Shown here in pieces: positions 45,485 through 56,999 of a stretch of DNA of 64,000 nucleotides. How positions within the stretch are numbered: position 1 is the first letter of the stretch; every line of letters begins with the position of its first letter. The translations under genes were made by a program, and so were the position numbers. Below the pieces are notes generated by a model. That model did no database searches, was not told the DNA's origin, and was given only the letters and a program-made list of their open reading frames with translations. Origin of the DNA: Aegilops tauschii subsp. strangulata (Eukaryota; Streptophyta; Magnoliopsida; Poales; Poaceae); contig NC_053036.3 in the NCBI RefSeq assembly GCF_002575655.3, positions 647,921,387-647,985,386 on the forward strand, in the 5' to 3' direction.

Positions 45485-45787
45485 ATGGCTAAGGGTACTC
45501 AGTGGGTGCTTAGCCCTATTGTTCATGTCCAAGGCTTTTCTCCAAGTGTTGTGCAAGTTAGTGAAGTGGACCTCACTTTTGATTGGTTGAAGACTAAATT
45601 CATGTTGAAGCAAGGGTTGAAGGAAGACGATTTTGTGTACTATGTCAGCAGGAAGCAGTCAGATGGCCCTGGGGAAAGAAAATTGATTGACATAACTGAT
45701 GATGGCAAGATTCAAGAAATGTTGAGCGAATGGGAATGGAAAAGGGTTGTTGAGTTGCATTGCTACAGGAAACCGAGTTATATGTGA
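45485..45787 (+). CDS. PB1-like N-terminal MuDR-associated ORF, 100 aa
   Basis: The ATG directly follows a GTTGCAG acceptor, and a donor-like GAAGGTAAAT lies near 45329, so a leader intron is likely, as for the transposase gene. The protein (starting MAKGTQWVLSP) contains FVYYVSRKQSDGPGERKLIDI and the end ELHCYRKPSYM. It resembles the short PB1-like domain that heads many plant MuDR transposases, but here it stands alone and ends with TGA at 45787. It may be the separated N-terminal exon of a second, deleted transposase. The call rests on resemblance. Confidence 0.5.
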   Translation: MAKGTQWVLSPIVHVQGFSPSVVQVSEVDLTFDWLKTKFMLKQGLKEDDFVYYVSRKQSDGPGERKLIDITDDGKIQEMLSEWEWKRVVELHCYRKPSYM

Positions 45788-46269
45788 TGAATTTGTCATT
45801 TGAGATCCGCCTCTCCGCCAGGCCAGACGTCGTCACTGACGCTTCTATCTATCAGTAGAGACATTGCCATCTATTTCTGTATGAGACTTATGTCTATTCT
45901 ATGTATGAGACAAATGACTATGTACTTATGTATGAGACATATGCCTACGCTATTTTAGTAATATGTTGTCAACCCTGAAATCAGCGGCTAAACGCAAAAG
46001 ACATTCGGACATGCCATTGTGTAAACTACGATCAAAAGGATATTCGGATAGTGGCGGCCCGTGACATAAGCGGGGATCGTACGGGGCAAAAATGGTGGCA
46101 TGCAAATTATTTATCGGGCGTATTATTTGTGCAAATTAATAAAAATGGTGGCCCGTGACATAAGCGGGCCGACGGTGTATTATTTTTGAAAATTATTTAT
46201 CGGGCGTAATATTTGTGCAAATTAATAAAAAAATGTATTATTTAAAACAAATTAGCGAAAAAAAGAATG

Positions 46270-46505
46270 CACCAGGGCCAAACGCCACAATCCCTAGTGC
46301 CTGGTTAGCTAACCAGAGAGCAAATCAGTGTGTTTGCTCTGGTGCAGCCCCAGACGCCAGGGTTCATGGCGTCTGGGCCCCTGTTTCTGGTGTACAGCAA
46401 CTCTGCCTCTGAGTCATGTCGACACCCAGACGCCAGAGACCATGGCGTCTGGACCCCTGACTTGCAATGAGACGCCAAGGACCCTGATGTCTGGTCCCCT
46501 GTGCA
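46270..46505. repeat. GACGCC/GGCGTC hairpin cluster, right
   Basis: Three or more diverged hairpins: CCAGACGCCAGGGTTCATGG with CGTCTGG, CCCAGACGCCAGAGACC with ATGGCGTCTGG, and AGACGCCAAGGACC with TGATGTCTGG. They lie just downstream of the 3' end of the minus-strand plant mobile domain gene. Confidence 0.8.
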
Positions 46506-46785
46506 CATAAATCACTAATATGTTGCCTTTTGACAAATTTCACAAACATGCAATCAACAAAGACATCACAGGAATCAACATTTCACAGGAATCACATGAC
46601 TGAGTTCTACTTTTAACCGACAATTTCATGTCATACATTCATAGCAAATTCACGAATTCAAGGCAACTTAATTCAAACGACAACAAGTTCATGGAAAGAA
46701 ACGACAACAAGTTCATGGAAACAAACTACACCAAGTCAAGGTTTGACAACCTACACCAAGTTCATTGAAACAAACTACACCAAGC

Positions 46786-49322
46786 TCACTTCTTCCTTCC
46801 TCTCTTTACGATAGTTGCAAGTGTAGGCTCCTCCTCTTCGTTGTATGCCTCCTCCTCCGCTTCAATGTTGGACTTATATCTTTGCATTCCTGTTGGCATA
46901 AGCTGATGAGGATACTCCGGACTATGGAATTGTCTGTTCCATGTCTTCTTTCTACCTTTCTTGGCTGGTGTCTTAGCTATGGCTTTGCCTTTCCTAGAGC
47001 GAGCATTGCCTTGTGTCGGTTGTGTAACCTGTGATGGTTGTGGAGCATCAACATCATACTCATGCTCTTCATGGACCTCCTCCTTTATGTTCTCTTGATG
47101 TGTTGGCTCCTCTTCATGGACCCCCTCATCTATGTCCTCTTCGTTGCGGAGATAACGGCGTCTATTAGCTTTGGCGGCACGGCTACCAGGTGCAAACACG
47201 TCACTGGACTGAGCACCATGGCAAGAAAGCATAGCTGCCATCTTATGGAACCGCTTCTTGAACTTCTGCGACAACACAAAATATGCTATGATATGAGATG
47301 CAAATAACTAATCCGCGAAGAGAAGCTTTTATAATATATTGCTCACACCTCCATCGTGCTCCTAAGAGTCCTCTCAGATAATCCATCACCATGTGGATGA
47401 CTCAGTGCTACATTGGCATCATTGACGCATAGAAGCAACTCTCTGCCCTGCAATTCATGAACACAACAAACTTATGTATTTGAAAGAAGACAATATAGTG
47501 CAAGTATGTTAGAATAGGTTCATTAGACTACCATTTCGCCATGCATCGGTGCATAGTCAACGTGAGCCCCTCTGGTGTCTCTCACCGCCCTGTTGAAGGT
47601 ATGATAACCTTCTGCAGTCTCCAGGTCTTCAGACACCAACTCCGACCACTCCTCGTGAGTCCAACCGGGCTTTAGCTTTAACCGGTAACGATCCGCATAC
47701 CACACCTGATACTTCTGATATGTTGACTGATTGTGAGGTCTATTCTCTGATTCCACTAACGTGTCTCTTTGATTCCAAATTTGTATCCACGTACGGTGTT
47801 TGTTTGCCCAATCTGATATATCCTGATTGTTCCTTCGATCGAACCTACAAATGATGCATGGTACAAAGCATTAGCAAACATAGACTTATTCAATGCTCTA
47901 CTACATACTCAAAGACATGCTTGCTCACCGATGCAGAGATAGAATTTCCTCCTTGCTCTCCTCAATTGGAATACCTTGTCTTCTTCCAAATTGTCTTGCC
48001 ACACGGTCTACGAAGTGCCACTCGACTGCGAAGAAGCATATCATTGGGCACCTTGCCCGCCAAAGATGGCGATCACGCGTGCACATCTCGTTAAGAGAGA
48101 AGCCACGATCATCCACATAAGGCAACCAATGGACCTGCAAAACAAAGAGATACATTGTTAGATACAAATTTCATTCTTGACTAAATTTTGTCTCATTGAA
48201 CTTCTCAATACCTGCTCAGCAGTCAAGGTGTCCAGCTCGTTCATATAACACTTGTATCGCACATGCGAGCTTCCTGTGTACACGGTCGCCCGTTCCCAAT
48301 AGTACACAAGCGTAGGGCGCCGATATGGATCAACATGATGCGCCCCGTCATGATTACCCCGTGGGTTTGGGTGTTCGGGGTTCTTGAAATCGGGCCGTCC
48401 AACCGGGATCCGCTCCCACATCCACACGGATAGGCTCCAAACAAACCCAGCCAATGAGGATGTATCTCCTTGCCTGCGACACGCCATGTCAAGCTGCAGT
48501 CAAACAAACAGGTTAGATGTGGAGGCGCATGACGAATGCAAGATAAATGGTTGCAAATATCTCTTACCTGACGATACAAGTATGCTAGTGCGGCCGAACC
48601 CCAGCTATACTGGGTATCCCAGTTATTGAGTAGCTCCAGGAACATCCAGAGGGCTGAGTTCCCGGTTGCGTCTGAGAAAACTACCTTGGTTAGTACATAC
48701 CAAAGATAGGCCCGCGCGTACTGCTGCACAAACACGTCATTGGCACCCTGAGGGCACGGATTGTTTTCTCCTCTGACTTGTTTTAGCCAAGAATGCCTCA
48801 CTTTCGAGGTATTGGCCTTGCCTGGCAGAGGGGGATCGGGCTCAACACCAATTAAATTGCCAGTCCGTTCTCGCCAATTAACGGCGCTGACACGGCCGGT
48901 AACAGCTTGTCCGTTGATAGGAAGGCCGCTTATCATAGCCATGTCCTCTAGGGTCATCGTCATCTCCCCACATGGAAGGTGGAACGAGTGAGTCTCGGGC
49001 CTCCAACGATCCACAAGTGCGGTCAGCGCCGCGTGGTTCACCGGCGGAGCGCGTAACACGAATGGGAGAAGACCCAACTCCGAATGTACGGCTCGTACCG
49101 CGTGTCGTAAGGAAAGTCATTAGCGGAATGACCCCTCATGCGCATAGCAACTACATGCTGCAAATAAAGTGTTTTTTTGATCAATACAAGAACACAAATG
49201 AGAAACAACGAAAATTGATAAGTCTTGCTTCTTACCTTTCCGTTCTCAATGGCATGAGCACGATGTTCCTTATCCCACTCCTCGATTAATCCGTCATACC
49301 AAGGTCCATCATCATCCGCCAT
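46786..49322 (-). pseudogene. Plant mobile domain (PMD) gene, seven exons, one frameshift
   Basis: Exons on the minus strand are 49236-49322, 48568-49157, 48212-48493, 47929-48134, 47532-47844, 47349-47447 and 46786-47265, all with GT/AG borders. They join in frame except for one missing base in exon 2 near 49082, after YDTRYEPYIR. With that exception about 685 residues would be encoded. The PMD signature is clear: SFHLPCGEMTMTLEDMAMIS, GLPINGQAVTG, then VWMWERIPVGRP and CPMICFFAVEWHFVDRVARQFG. The C-terminus is acidic and then basic (KGRKKTWNRQFHSPEYPHQ). PMD proteins include the Arabidopsis MAIN/MAIL1 family, which act in silencing and genome stability, and PMDs also occur in transposons. 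A single break in seven exons suggests recent decay or an assembly error. Confidence 0.82.
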
Positions 49323-50304
49323 CCTACCAAACAAATCACAACATGAACTGCAATTACAAACAGTAGAATTTGCTTCTCCAAGTTACGCAAAATTTCTTCA
49401 TATGCAACATCTCTTAAAGCATTCCTATTGACAATTCTAATAAATACATATCATATACGAGTACCCATACCAATCTATTGAACAAATCATGTCACACACA
49501 ATCATCAAATTTCATCATCTCTTTTGCAAAAAATATTATGCCATCTATATATTCAACTATATTGTCATACCACTTCACACATATAATATTTTTTCTAAAT
49601 ATATTTGCTTGCCAAAGTAGTCTTCTCAGATTCAAAAAAATATTATGCCATCTATATTTCAACATATACCTAATTTAGTAGCACATGGATACATCATCTA
49701 TAATTCAAAAAAAAAAAAATCACAAACTAAGTCTATTGGTGGACAACTACAAACATCTACCAACTACACTACCTACATAATCATCTACCTAATGCCGCTT
49801 GCCCATTCCCGGCCCGTCGGCGCGTCCAAAAACTGCACCTGTTCTTCTCTTGAGGGAAAACAAGTCTGAATGGCCTGCTTGCTGGACATGGACGAGTGTT
49901 TTAGTCCCACATCGGGGAGGCTGGCGAATGGCTTCCACTTTATAAGAGGAGCAGGTGAAGCTTGGAATGTGCCCAAATGGAAGCACACCCGACAAGGCAC
50001 GAGCCAGATCAGGCTCCTGCCGTGGCGGGTGGTATGTGCGGTATGCACATTCAGCAACATAAAAAATCATGGTAAAGATCAACCCACGGCCGCCATCATC
50101 ATCGTCTGATGGTACCGGCGCATGACACAAGCGCCTGGCTATTTGTTTTTTTGTTATCTACAAATGTTTTTGCAAAGCTTCGATGAGACAACACAGGGCT
50201 CGGGAGGGGAGACCTCGAGCTCAAGGAAGACCACGGCGTCGAGGAGGCAATGGAGGTGGAGCTCCACCGGCGGCAGCGACAGCGAGCTCAAGGAAGAGGA
50301 GGAT

Positions 50305-51010
50305 GGAAGAAGTCACATTTGCTTGCTGATCCAGGAAGAAGGGCAAGCAAACACTACCCTGTAGCTTGAGCTTGACAGTCAGCTCCTGCTCCTACAATTT
50401 TTACTGAACACAAGTCTGAATTAGTGTTACTGACAGTCAGCAAACACCCTGTAGCTTGACAGATGCTCACGACTCACGACCTCCGCCGGATTCAGCTTGT
50501 CAACGTGCTGCATAACCATCTGAATTAGTGTTACTGAACAGAACTGTGATGTGATGCCAGATATATATCGCACCAAACCCAGATCACGGCTTCTTTGAAA
50601 GGGACTGCCAACATGCATCATCTGTCGGGTCGGTCCGTTGTAGAGCGGCGATTCTAACGGCTCTTGTGATCTGATGTGATGTTCAGGCGTGCCCCGTGTG
50701 TTTGACTGACAGTGACCGGCCCTACTGTTTGCTTCCCATCGACTGCAATGGTGGGTGAGATGCCCTTTTTTTTTTCCTGAAGTAATGGCCGCCGACTGAA
50801 GGACTGATGTAGCAGAGCTTGGTTTGGCCTCAGGCCTGCCGGTGCCCGCATGCATGCACTGCAGCCACTGCATCAACTGTCTACGCTTCATTGCCTGGGG
50901 TGGGATCTTGCATGGAATCTTGTACTATTAATGAGACCATCCATGTTGGTTTCGTCGCATGCCATGCCGGTGTCCGTCTGAATGCACCTGCTGTTGCTGG
51001 AATCAGAGCT
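50305..51010. repeat. Tandem array unit 4
   Basis: It lacks the terminal exon. It starts GAAGTCACATTTGCTTGCTGATCC, continues CACTACCCTGTAGCTTG, CTGAATTAGTGTTACTGAACAG and CCCAGATCACGGCTTCTTTGAA (50578), then GACTGATGTAGCAGAGCTTGG, which matches unit 2 at about 23290. It runs through the point where the composite element entered unit 3 without interruption and so serves as the empty-site comparison. Confidence 0.7.
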
Positions 51011-53050
51011 GCACGATTCAATATGCAATTTCAGGATACCACTCAGAAAAACATTCACGAGACCTTGCCAGGCATGAGCATGGGTAGCCCGACCCGACGA
51101 CCCATGTCAGGTTGGGCTTGCCGTTCGGTCCGGGCTCGGGCCTCGTTCTGCAGCCTGGAAGGTAGCTCAGGATGGGCTTGGGTTTCTCCATTTTAGTATT
51201 TCGGGCCGGACTTGCACATATGAACACCGAAAGCAGCATTTTGGCCGGGCTTCACGCATGATTTTGAGGGATTCCTATTTGGCGCGAACCGCGCGGGCTA
51301 GCGAGGTAACGCGTACCCCGCAGGCGCTGGTTTTTTGTATGGACCGGCCTATTCTTTCGGCTTTCATCCAATCCGGTTTTGTGAAGGTTCTAGAACTCAC
51401 GCTGAACCGTTTTTTTATTTTTTCACTTTTGCTTTTCTGTTTGCTTTTTTAATTTCACCTTTTCTTCTTTACATTTTCACCCTCTTTTAAGAAATTTTAT
51501 TTTCAGATCTACGAACATTTTTTTGTTCATCGAATTTATTTTTTGTTCATTGGATTTAAAAATGTTCATCAAATACAAAATTTGTTCATTGATTTTTAAA
51601 AAATGTCCATCAAATTCAAATTTTGTTCGTCGAATTCAAAACTTGCTCATCCATCTTTTCAAAAAAATGTTCTAACATAGAAAATTTGTTCACCAAGTTC
51701 AAAAAATGTTTATCAGATTCAAATTTTGTTCATCGAGTACCAAATAATGTTCATCGTTATTGAAAATTCTTCATCAAAGTAAAAAATGTTCATCAAAATT
51801 CGAAATATGTTCATTCGTTTGAAATCACGAACATTTTTTTAATTCAAGAACTATTTTTGAATTCAGTGAACATTTTTTTGAATCTGTGAACATGTTTTGA
51901 AAATCAGATTTTATTCGAAATCTCGAAAAAAGGGGCACGTCGTGCCCGACATGGGCCGGCCTAGAAGGGCGCACAGACGAGCGGGGGTGGGTGCGGGGTG
52001 GGGGTGCGTGTGCGGCCGATTGCGAGCGTGCCACGCGCATTTTGGGCCAGCTTTGCCTTGAGAGAAGAGTGTATTTCGGGCTTCAGACCAGGATTGGGAT
52101 TGAGAACAGAAGGTCTGGCTTTTAGAAGCTCGGCACGAAACCTGACTTGACCTGACATTTGCCTAGGTTTACCCTCGTTCCCGGTCATGCCAACCTAGGC
52201 GCCCACCTGCTTTCATCCGCGAACACTCCGGCCCCCGACGTCCACCTCTCTATAACCTTCCTCCCTCTCGTCATCAGCCATGCAATTTTCGCCTCCCACG
52301 CCGACCAGCTGCTCCGCCGAGCTCCAATGGCTCACCTCCAACGGCTCCTCGGGTGGTCCTGCCGACGACGCTTCCCGGAGATCGATGAGGTTCTCTCGTG
52401 CCTTCCGAGACCTCCCCCCATCTCCTTCTCTCAGCCCCCTCCTCGTCTCGTGCTGTGTTCTGAGGTTAGGCATAGCCATTCCCATCTACAACATAGATTA
52501 AACTCTCTGTGGTCATATATTCATCCCCACTGTAAATCCGATACTTCACCATGAATACAAATCATAAACAGGACGTAGGGTATTACCTCAACACGAGTGC
52601 CCGAATCTGGGTGACCCCCTTGTGCGATCTTACCTCTGGTACTTCTGGCCGCGTTCGCCACCCTGCCGAGGGTACTGACGTGTTTTCGAACCGACAGTGG
52701 GCGCGTGACGGTGTAATATGCCGGGGGTAGCTTCTCCGAGGGGAGCCCGGCAAAAGACCTACCACGGGGTCCCAGAAGGCCCACCAAGAATTCAGCAACA
52801 AGAAGGAGCCCAGAGGCTTGGATGAATAAGGCCATTGGCCAGGGGTGTTACCAGTCGAAGTGCTGGGTAAATGCTCGATCGTTACCTCATCTCATATCCA
52901 AGGTTGTATTAATTCATGTTAAGGCTATTTAAATATACAATATAAAATTATTTAGTGCTAGAAAAGCAAAATAAAAGTTAGTCGTCATTTTTGCATAGAA
53001 GATTTAAAACAAATTAGGATGTTACATTGTAACCCTCCCCTATACCACCA
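51010..53050. other. Non-genic repeat-rich stretch
   Basis: GC-rich tracts at 51070-51250 and 51935-52170 flank an AT-rich core at 51510-51920 made of TTCATC(A/G)AATTC- and AAAATGTTC-type words. CCCGACATGGGCCGG near 51945 and GTCAGGTTGGGCT near 51109 hint at a transposon with inverted ends, but I could not align termini. 52550-52640 resembles an LTR leader (CAGGACGTAGGGTATTACC). No gene is supported. Confidence 0.4.
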
Positions 53051-54045
53051 TACTAAGGCTTGGTCTCGTGCCATGAAGTAGACATGCCTAGAACTCCAAG
53101 GGAACCTTGTTCTCAACATCCGAGGAGTTCCAAATGACTCGGAGTCGAGCCCATCTTATCGACATTATCATCTCATATTTTGTCTGAGCATATGGCTATG
53201 GGGCAGTCCTACACATATCCACCAATATAGTGTCGGAACCGCTACTATCGTCCCTAATCTCTGATCATATCAAGGATGACAACAACACCGTACAAGCATG
53301 CACCTGCGGAATCAAATGGCTCTGAGTGGTCTGCGCCATTGTACAAACTCGTTCGCTCCCTTTAATTACTATATTTTCTGGATCGAAGGTCATGAGATAG
53401 CATAGAGTGAAATTAAAGGAAGCAAGGAAACAACTAGGGAGAAAGAATGCTCACATACTACTGGGCTTGATCCTCCACCAAGGCGAGCAAGCTTAATCGC
53501 TCCCATCATTCTTCTCAGCCAACCTGACGGCTGTTTGCTTTTACTTAGACAACTGATAGGAACCCGATCCAAAGCAAACAAGTATTTCCCACCATCTTCA
53601 AACTAGAATGAATGATATGAATCATTTAAAGTGCTACTATAATAGGAGTGATTGAAGACAATAACAAGACATGTACACAAAACTCATAAGCTCAGACAAC
53701 TGTAAAATGATATTTTTTTGGGTTGTGTTGGACGTGTTGGCTGTGTGCATCGATCGTGCTATGCAAAGGCCGGGCATTCCTTCAATATGGTTGTATCACC
53801 TCGATATATCAATTGAATGAAATGTCCTTTATAAAAAGTGACACAAAATATACTTCAAAGCACACAACATAATAACTTTAGAGCCATGCACGGTCGAATC
53901 GCACAACATAACTTATAGTATAGCTAATCGATAGTACACTTGAACAAACCGAATGGACACATCAAAGTTTTGGTTGGTCGTGTCCATCCAGGACCTCTTT
54001 TAAATCATGAATGGACACATCTTCAGGTAAACAATGTCTAGTAGT
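53050..54045. other. Intergenic sequence, nothing recognised
   Basis: AT-balanced sequence without a long ORF, terminal repeats or RNA genes that I can identify. It includes the 3' flank of the DUF6598 pseudogene. Confidence 0.4.
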
Positions 54046-54048
54046 CCT

Positions 54049-54735
54049 TCAAGGTAAAAAGGAGGATTCAAAAAGCCATCCCTGTCTCGCGATATCACCT
54101 TTGTCTTCGACATTGGTGGACCAAGCAACACTAATCTCTAGCTCAGCATCATCAACATTAAATTTCTTCTGGCTGAAGCCGTAAGCTTTGGGTGTCAAGG
54201 AGATATGTCCTTGTGCAGTGATAAAACCCGATGATGAGTAGGCCTGTACCACAACTTTCATGCTTCCTTGAAGTTGTACGGAGACCACACGCCTCAATAG
54301 ATCAAGGTATCCGAATGAACCCTTAGGCATTGCCAGTTTACCAGGATCAAGCAGCACAACTTCACCGGAATGCGCATTAGCAACATAAGTGACTTCATTT
54401 TCAATGATCTTGTGTGAATATGATGTTGTCGAGCAAGTTACTCGGCATTGAAGATCAAAATGACACCGTGTCCCTTGTTTGACCACACGGATGCTGCAGA
54501 CTGTGGCCTGGACCGTCTCCACAAGCTGCTCCATGCATAATTCTATTTTGCAGAAGCAGTTCTCAAAGCAAGTGGTATGCACGCCAGGACCAAGTGGGGT
54601 GTGACAGTGCGTCGCGCAGATCAATGGTCTATCTCGAGACATTTCTCCACGTTCAACTCATAGCTGAATTTCAAAGTCAACAGGTTCCGTACGCAGAATG
54701 GCACGAGACGGCCCAATCAAGCGCAGAAAAGGATG
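54049..54735 (-). pseudogene. DUF6598 protein, 3' exon copy with nonsense codon
   Basis: A minus-strand exon starting after TGCTTGCAG (CAG at 54736-54738) encodes HPFLRLIGPSRAIL and DFEIQL, then TGA where the neighbouring copy has an arginine codon. The same frame then stays open for 197 residues (FENCFCKIELC, AYSSSGFITAQGHISL, FNVDDAELEISVAWSTNVED) to TGA at 54049. No exon 1 or 2 lies upstream, so this is a 5'-truncated tandem copy of the gene at 55540-56929. DUF6598 is a grass-expanded family of unknown function. Confidence 0.75.
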
Positions 54736-54915
54736 CTGCAAGCATTCGCCAATATATAACCGTAAATCGACCCCCGCTCGGATATTTATTTGCCCATGCC
54801 ATATACGGATAAAAAAACATGGGAAATAATACAAGTGACTCAAATCAAAATGTACATATGTCAGGTTCAGGTTTCGATTGTATTTACTGAACCCTAACCC
54901 TAGCAAGATACGAGG

Positions 54916-54918
<3 letters not shown>

Positions 54919-54964
<46 letters not shown>
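54919..54964. repeat. (CT)n microsatellite
   Basis: An uninterrupted CT run of about 46 bases upstream of the truncated DUF6598 copy. Confidence 0.97.
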
Positions 54965-54969
<5 letters not shown>

Positions 54970-55440
54970 GATTCCTATACTAGTAGTGGTCGCCTTGATG
55001 CCATAACGTGGTCGTGACGGACTCGCAACTTTTCGTACATTGCCTACCCCACCAACAATCGACGACAAGCACGGCGAGGGAGGATCCGAAGGAATGAAGC
55101 GAACCCAGCCATGGCCGCTCGCTCGGGCCTGAAGAACGTCCAGCTGCTCAGGCATCTCTATGTACAGGTTTAACCGAAACGCGACGACCCCCACTGGCGC
55201 TCGTACCGGGAACCAAACCAAGACAGGTACTAACGAGGCTAGTATTCAAGCTATCTCTTGCTGTGATGAAGTCAATCGATCTCTGCTCCCACCAAGTGCC
55301 AAAATCAAGACCTACTATATACTAGGTGTAGCTTCTTATCACATATCAACACAATGTTCTGAATATATACCAATCCAAGTTTTTGTGAAGTTGTCTCTTT
55401 CTCGTATATTTTCTTCAAGGAGTTTAAACTGAATGGAGAC
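54965..55440. other. Spacer between the two DUF6598 copies
   Basis: No gene recognised. Short ORFs here lack family features. Confidence 0.4.
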
Positions 55441-55539
55441 ATATCACATCGTATCCAACCCTCCGCATGGAAACACTAGCTCTGCGTTGTTTGCAGCTCG
55501 GGCACCCATCCCTGTGACGTGATATCAAGCTTGTCCTCA

Positions 55540-56929
55540 ACAAGGAGGGACCAAGCAACACTAATCTCTAGCCGAGCATCACCGACATAAAATTTCTTCT
55601 GGCTAACGCCGCAAGAATCGGGTGTGAAGGAGACATAGCCTCGTGCGGCGACATCACCAGATGATGAATAGGACTGTACGACGACTTTCAGGCTTCCGTC
55701 AAGTTGACCACACGCCTTGACAGATCAAGGTAACAGTCTGAACCCACATGCATTGCTGGGCTACTAGGATCAAGCAGGATGACTTCACCAGAGGGGGGAT
55801 TAGCAACATAAGCGACTTTGCCATCGATGACCTCACGTGAATACGATGTGATGGAGCAAGCTACTCGGCATCCATGTTCAAAAGGCCGTGTCCCCTTTTT
55901 CTGTCTGACAAGACGGACGCCGAAGATGGTGGCTTGGACCGTGTCGGCAAGCAGCTCCAAGCACGACTCTATTTTGCAGAAGCAGTTCTCAAAGTGAATG
56001 GCTGTTACACCGGTACATCGTCCGGCGTAATGGCTTGTCGAAGTAATCAATGCTCTATCTTCAGACAGTTCTCCACGTTGAACTCTTAGCTGGACCTCAA
56101 AGTAAAGAGGGTATGTGAGCAGGATCGCACGAGACGGTCCGGTCAAGTGCAGAAAAGGATCCTGCAAGCATCGAGCATCGTCGATCAGTCACGCCATTGA
56201 CTACTATACTAAGCAACACTAAATTGAAAAGCAAATATGATAGCATACGTACCTGTTGCTGGATCGTTTGGCTCCATGCCCTTTCGCGACAAAAGAGAAG
56301 GTTGCGGTTGTGATCGACGGCGTCCCGGGCAGCAACCACGCCGTAAACGGACAATGGCCACCGGAGGCCCCCGTTTTATCTCAGGCGATCTTGACGGAGA
56401 AGACCTGCATGGCCGTCCCGACGTTGCCCCCGCATGATCTGAGGTGAGGAGGCGTCAGGTGCGTGAAGTGCATGGAGCTCAGTAGCGCTGCAATGGATGC
56501 AAATTAAGCTCCAAATTAGGTTAACGGTGTGCTAGGTAGATAAGCAATATTGATCGAGCAAGAGGACGATGCATGCGTGTTTATAATTAGTAATTACTCA
56601 CTCGTGTCTTGAAAGAAACCGCATCCCCTGGACCTGGATGATCCGCACCTAGATTCCCAGGCGCGCCTGTACGAGGCGAAGCACTTGTCCTCCTCGGCCA
56701 TCTCCGCCTCGGCCTCCATGGCTAGTTGCTCCGCCGATTTGTCTCTGTTTGACTCCGAACTGTGTACGCCTAAGGTCGTCGAGCCCGCAGCCGCCGGCTC
56801 CTCCTCCGTGGGTGAATTGTCGATGGTACATCCTCCTTGTCCGACCAGAGCGAGGACCCAGGCAGGGATGCTCGTCCCCTCTTCCTCGTCATCACCGTCG
56901 TGATGATGATCGAGTTCGAACCTGGCCAT
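55540..56929 (-). pseudogene. DUF6598 gene with three exons and three disabling changes
   Basis: Exon 1 (56602-56929) encodes an acidic, low-complexity N-terminus (MARFELDHHHDGDDEEEG) with a helical EEDKCFASYRRAWESR segment. Exon 2 (56253-56487) encodes SSMHFTHLTPPHL, AMQVFSVKIA, then TGA, a missing base in a G run near 56374, and SVYGVVAARDAVDHNRNLLF. Exon 3 from 56161 encodes DPFLHLTGPSRAILL and continues to a 7-base deletion near 55718 relative to the copy at 54049. After the deletion the old frame can still be followed to about 55540. Borders and phases agree with a functional ancestor. Three independent breaks make it a pseudogene. Confidence 0.78.
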
Positions 56930-56999
56930 GAGAAGCTCTTTGATCGCTGCACCTACGATTCACTCACGGTGGGTAGTCACGGCAGAAGCGTCACTTATC

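Larger units (their letters stand above)
37684..49789. mobile_element. Composite MuDR-type element with plant mobile domain gene
   Basis: This block interrupts array unit 3. From left to right it contains hairpin-rich GACGCC repeats, a MuDR-type transposase gene (+), a GRF zinc-finger gene (+), more hairpin clusters, an inserted copia fragment, a PB1-like ORF (+), a third hairpin cluster and a plant mobile domain gene (-). I could not find matching terminal inverted repeats or a 9-bp duplication: the left end has CAAAATTATTGTTCTGACC and the right end has no counterpart. The right terminus may be lost, or more than one element may be joined. Boundaries are inferred from where array sequence stops and resumes. 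Confidence 0.65.
37125..50300. repeat. Tandem array unit 3 (split by the MuDR/PMD composite)
   Basis: It lacks the terminal exon. It starts near GTTGGTCTAACCAACCGTTATGTT (about 37142), has GATTTGAGAGGGAC (about 37454) and GTGTTACTGAACTGTGATGTGATG, and reaches TTCTTTGAAAGGGAC at about 37683. It resumes at about 49790 with CTTGCCCATTCCCGGCCCGTC, then the ACATCGGGGAGGC tract (about 49910) and GATGGTACCGGCGCATGACA (about 50109). Unit sequence is therefore about 37125-37683 and 49790-50300. Confidence 0.75.

Noticed and set aside
52159..52554. 131-codon + ORF considered as an F-box-like gene
   Set aside because: No F-box or other motif could be aligned, and the composition is low-information.
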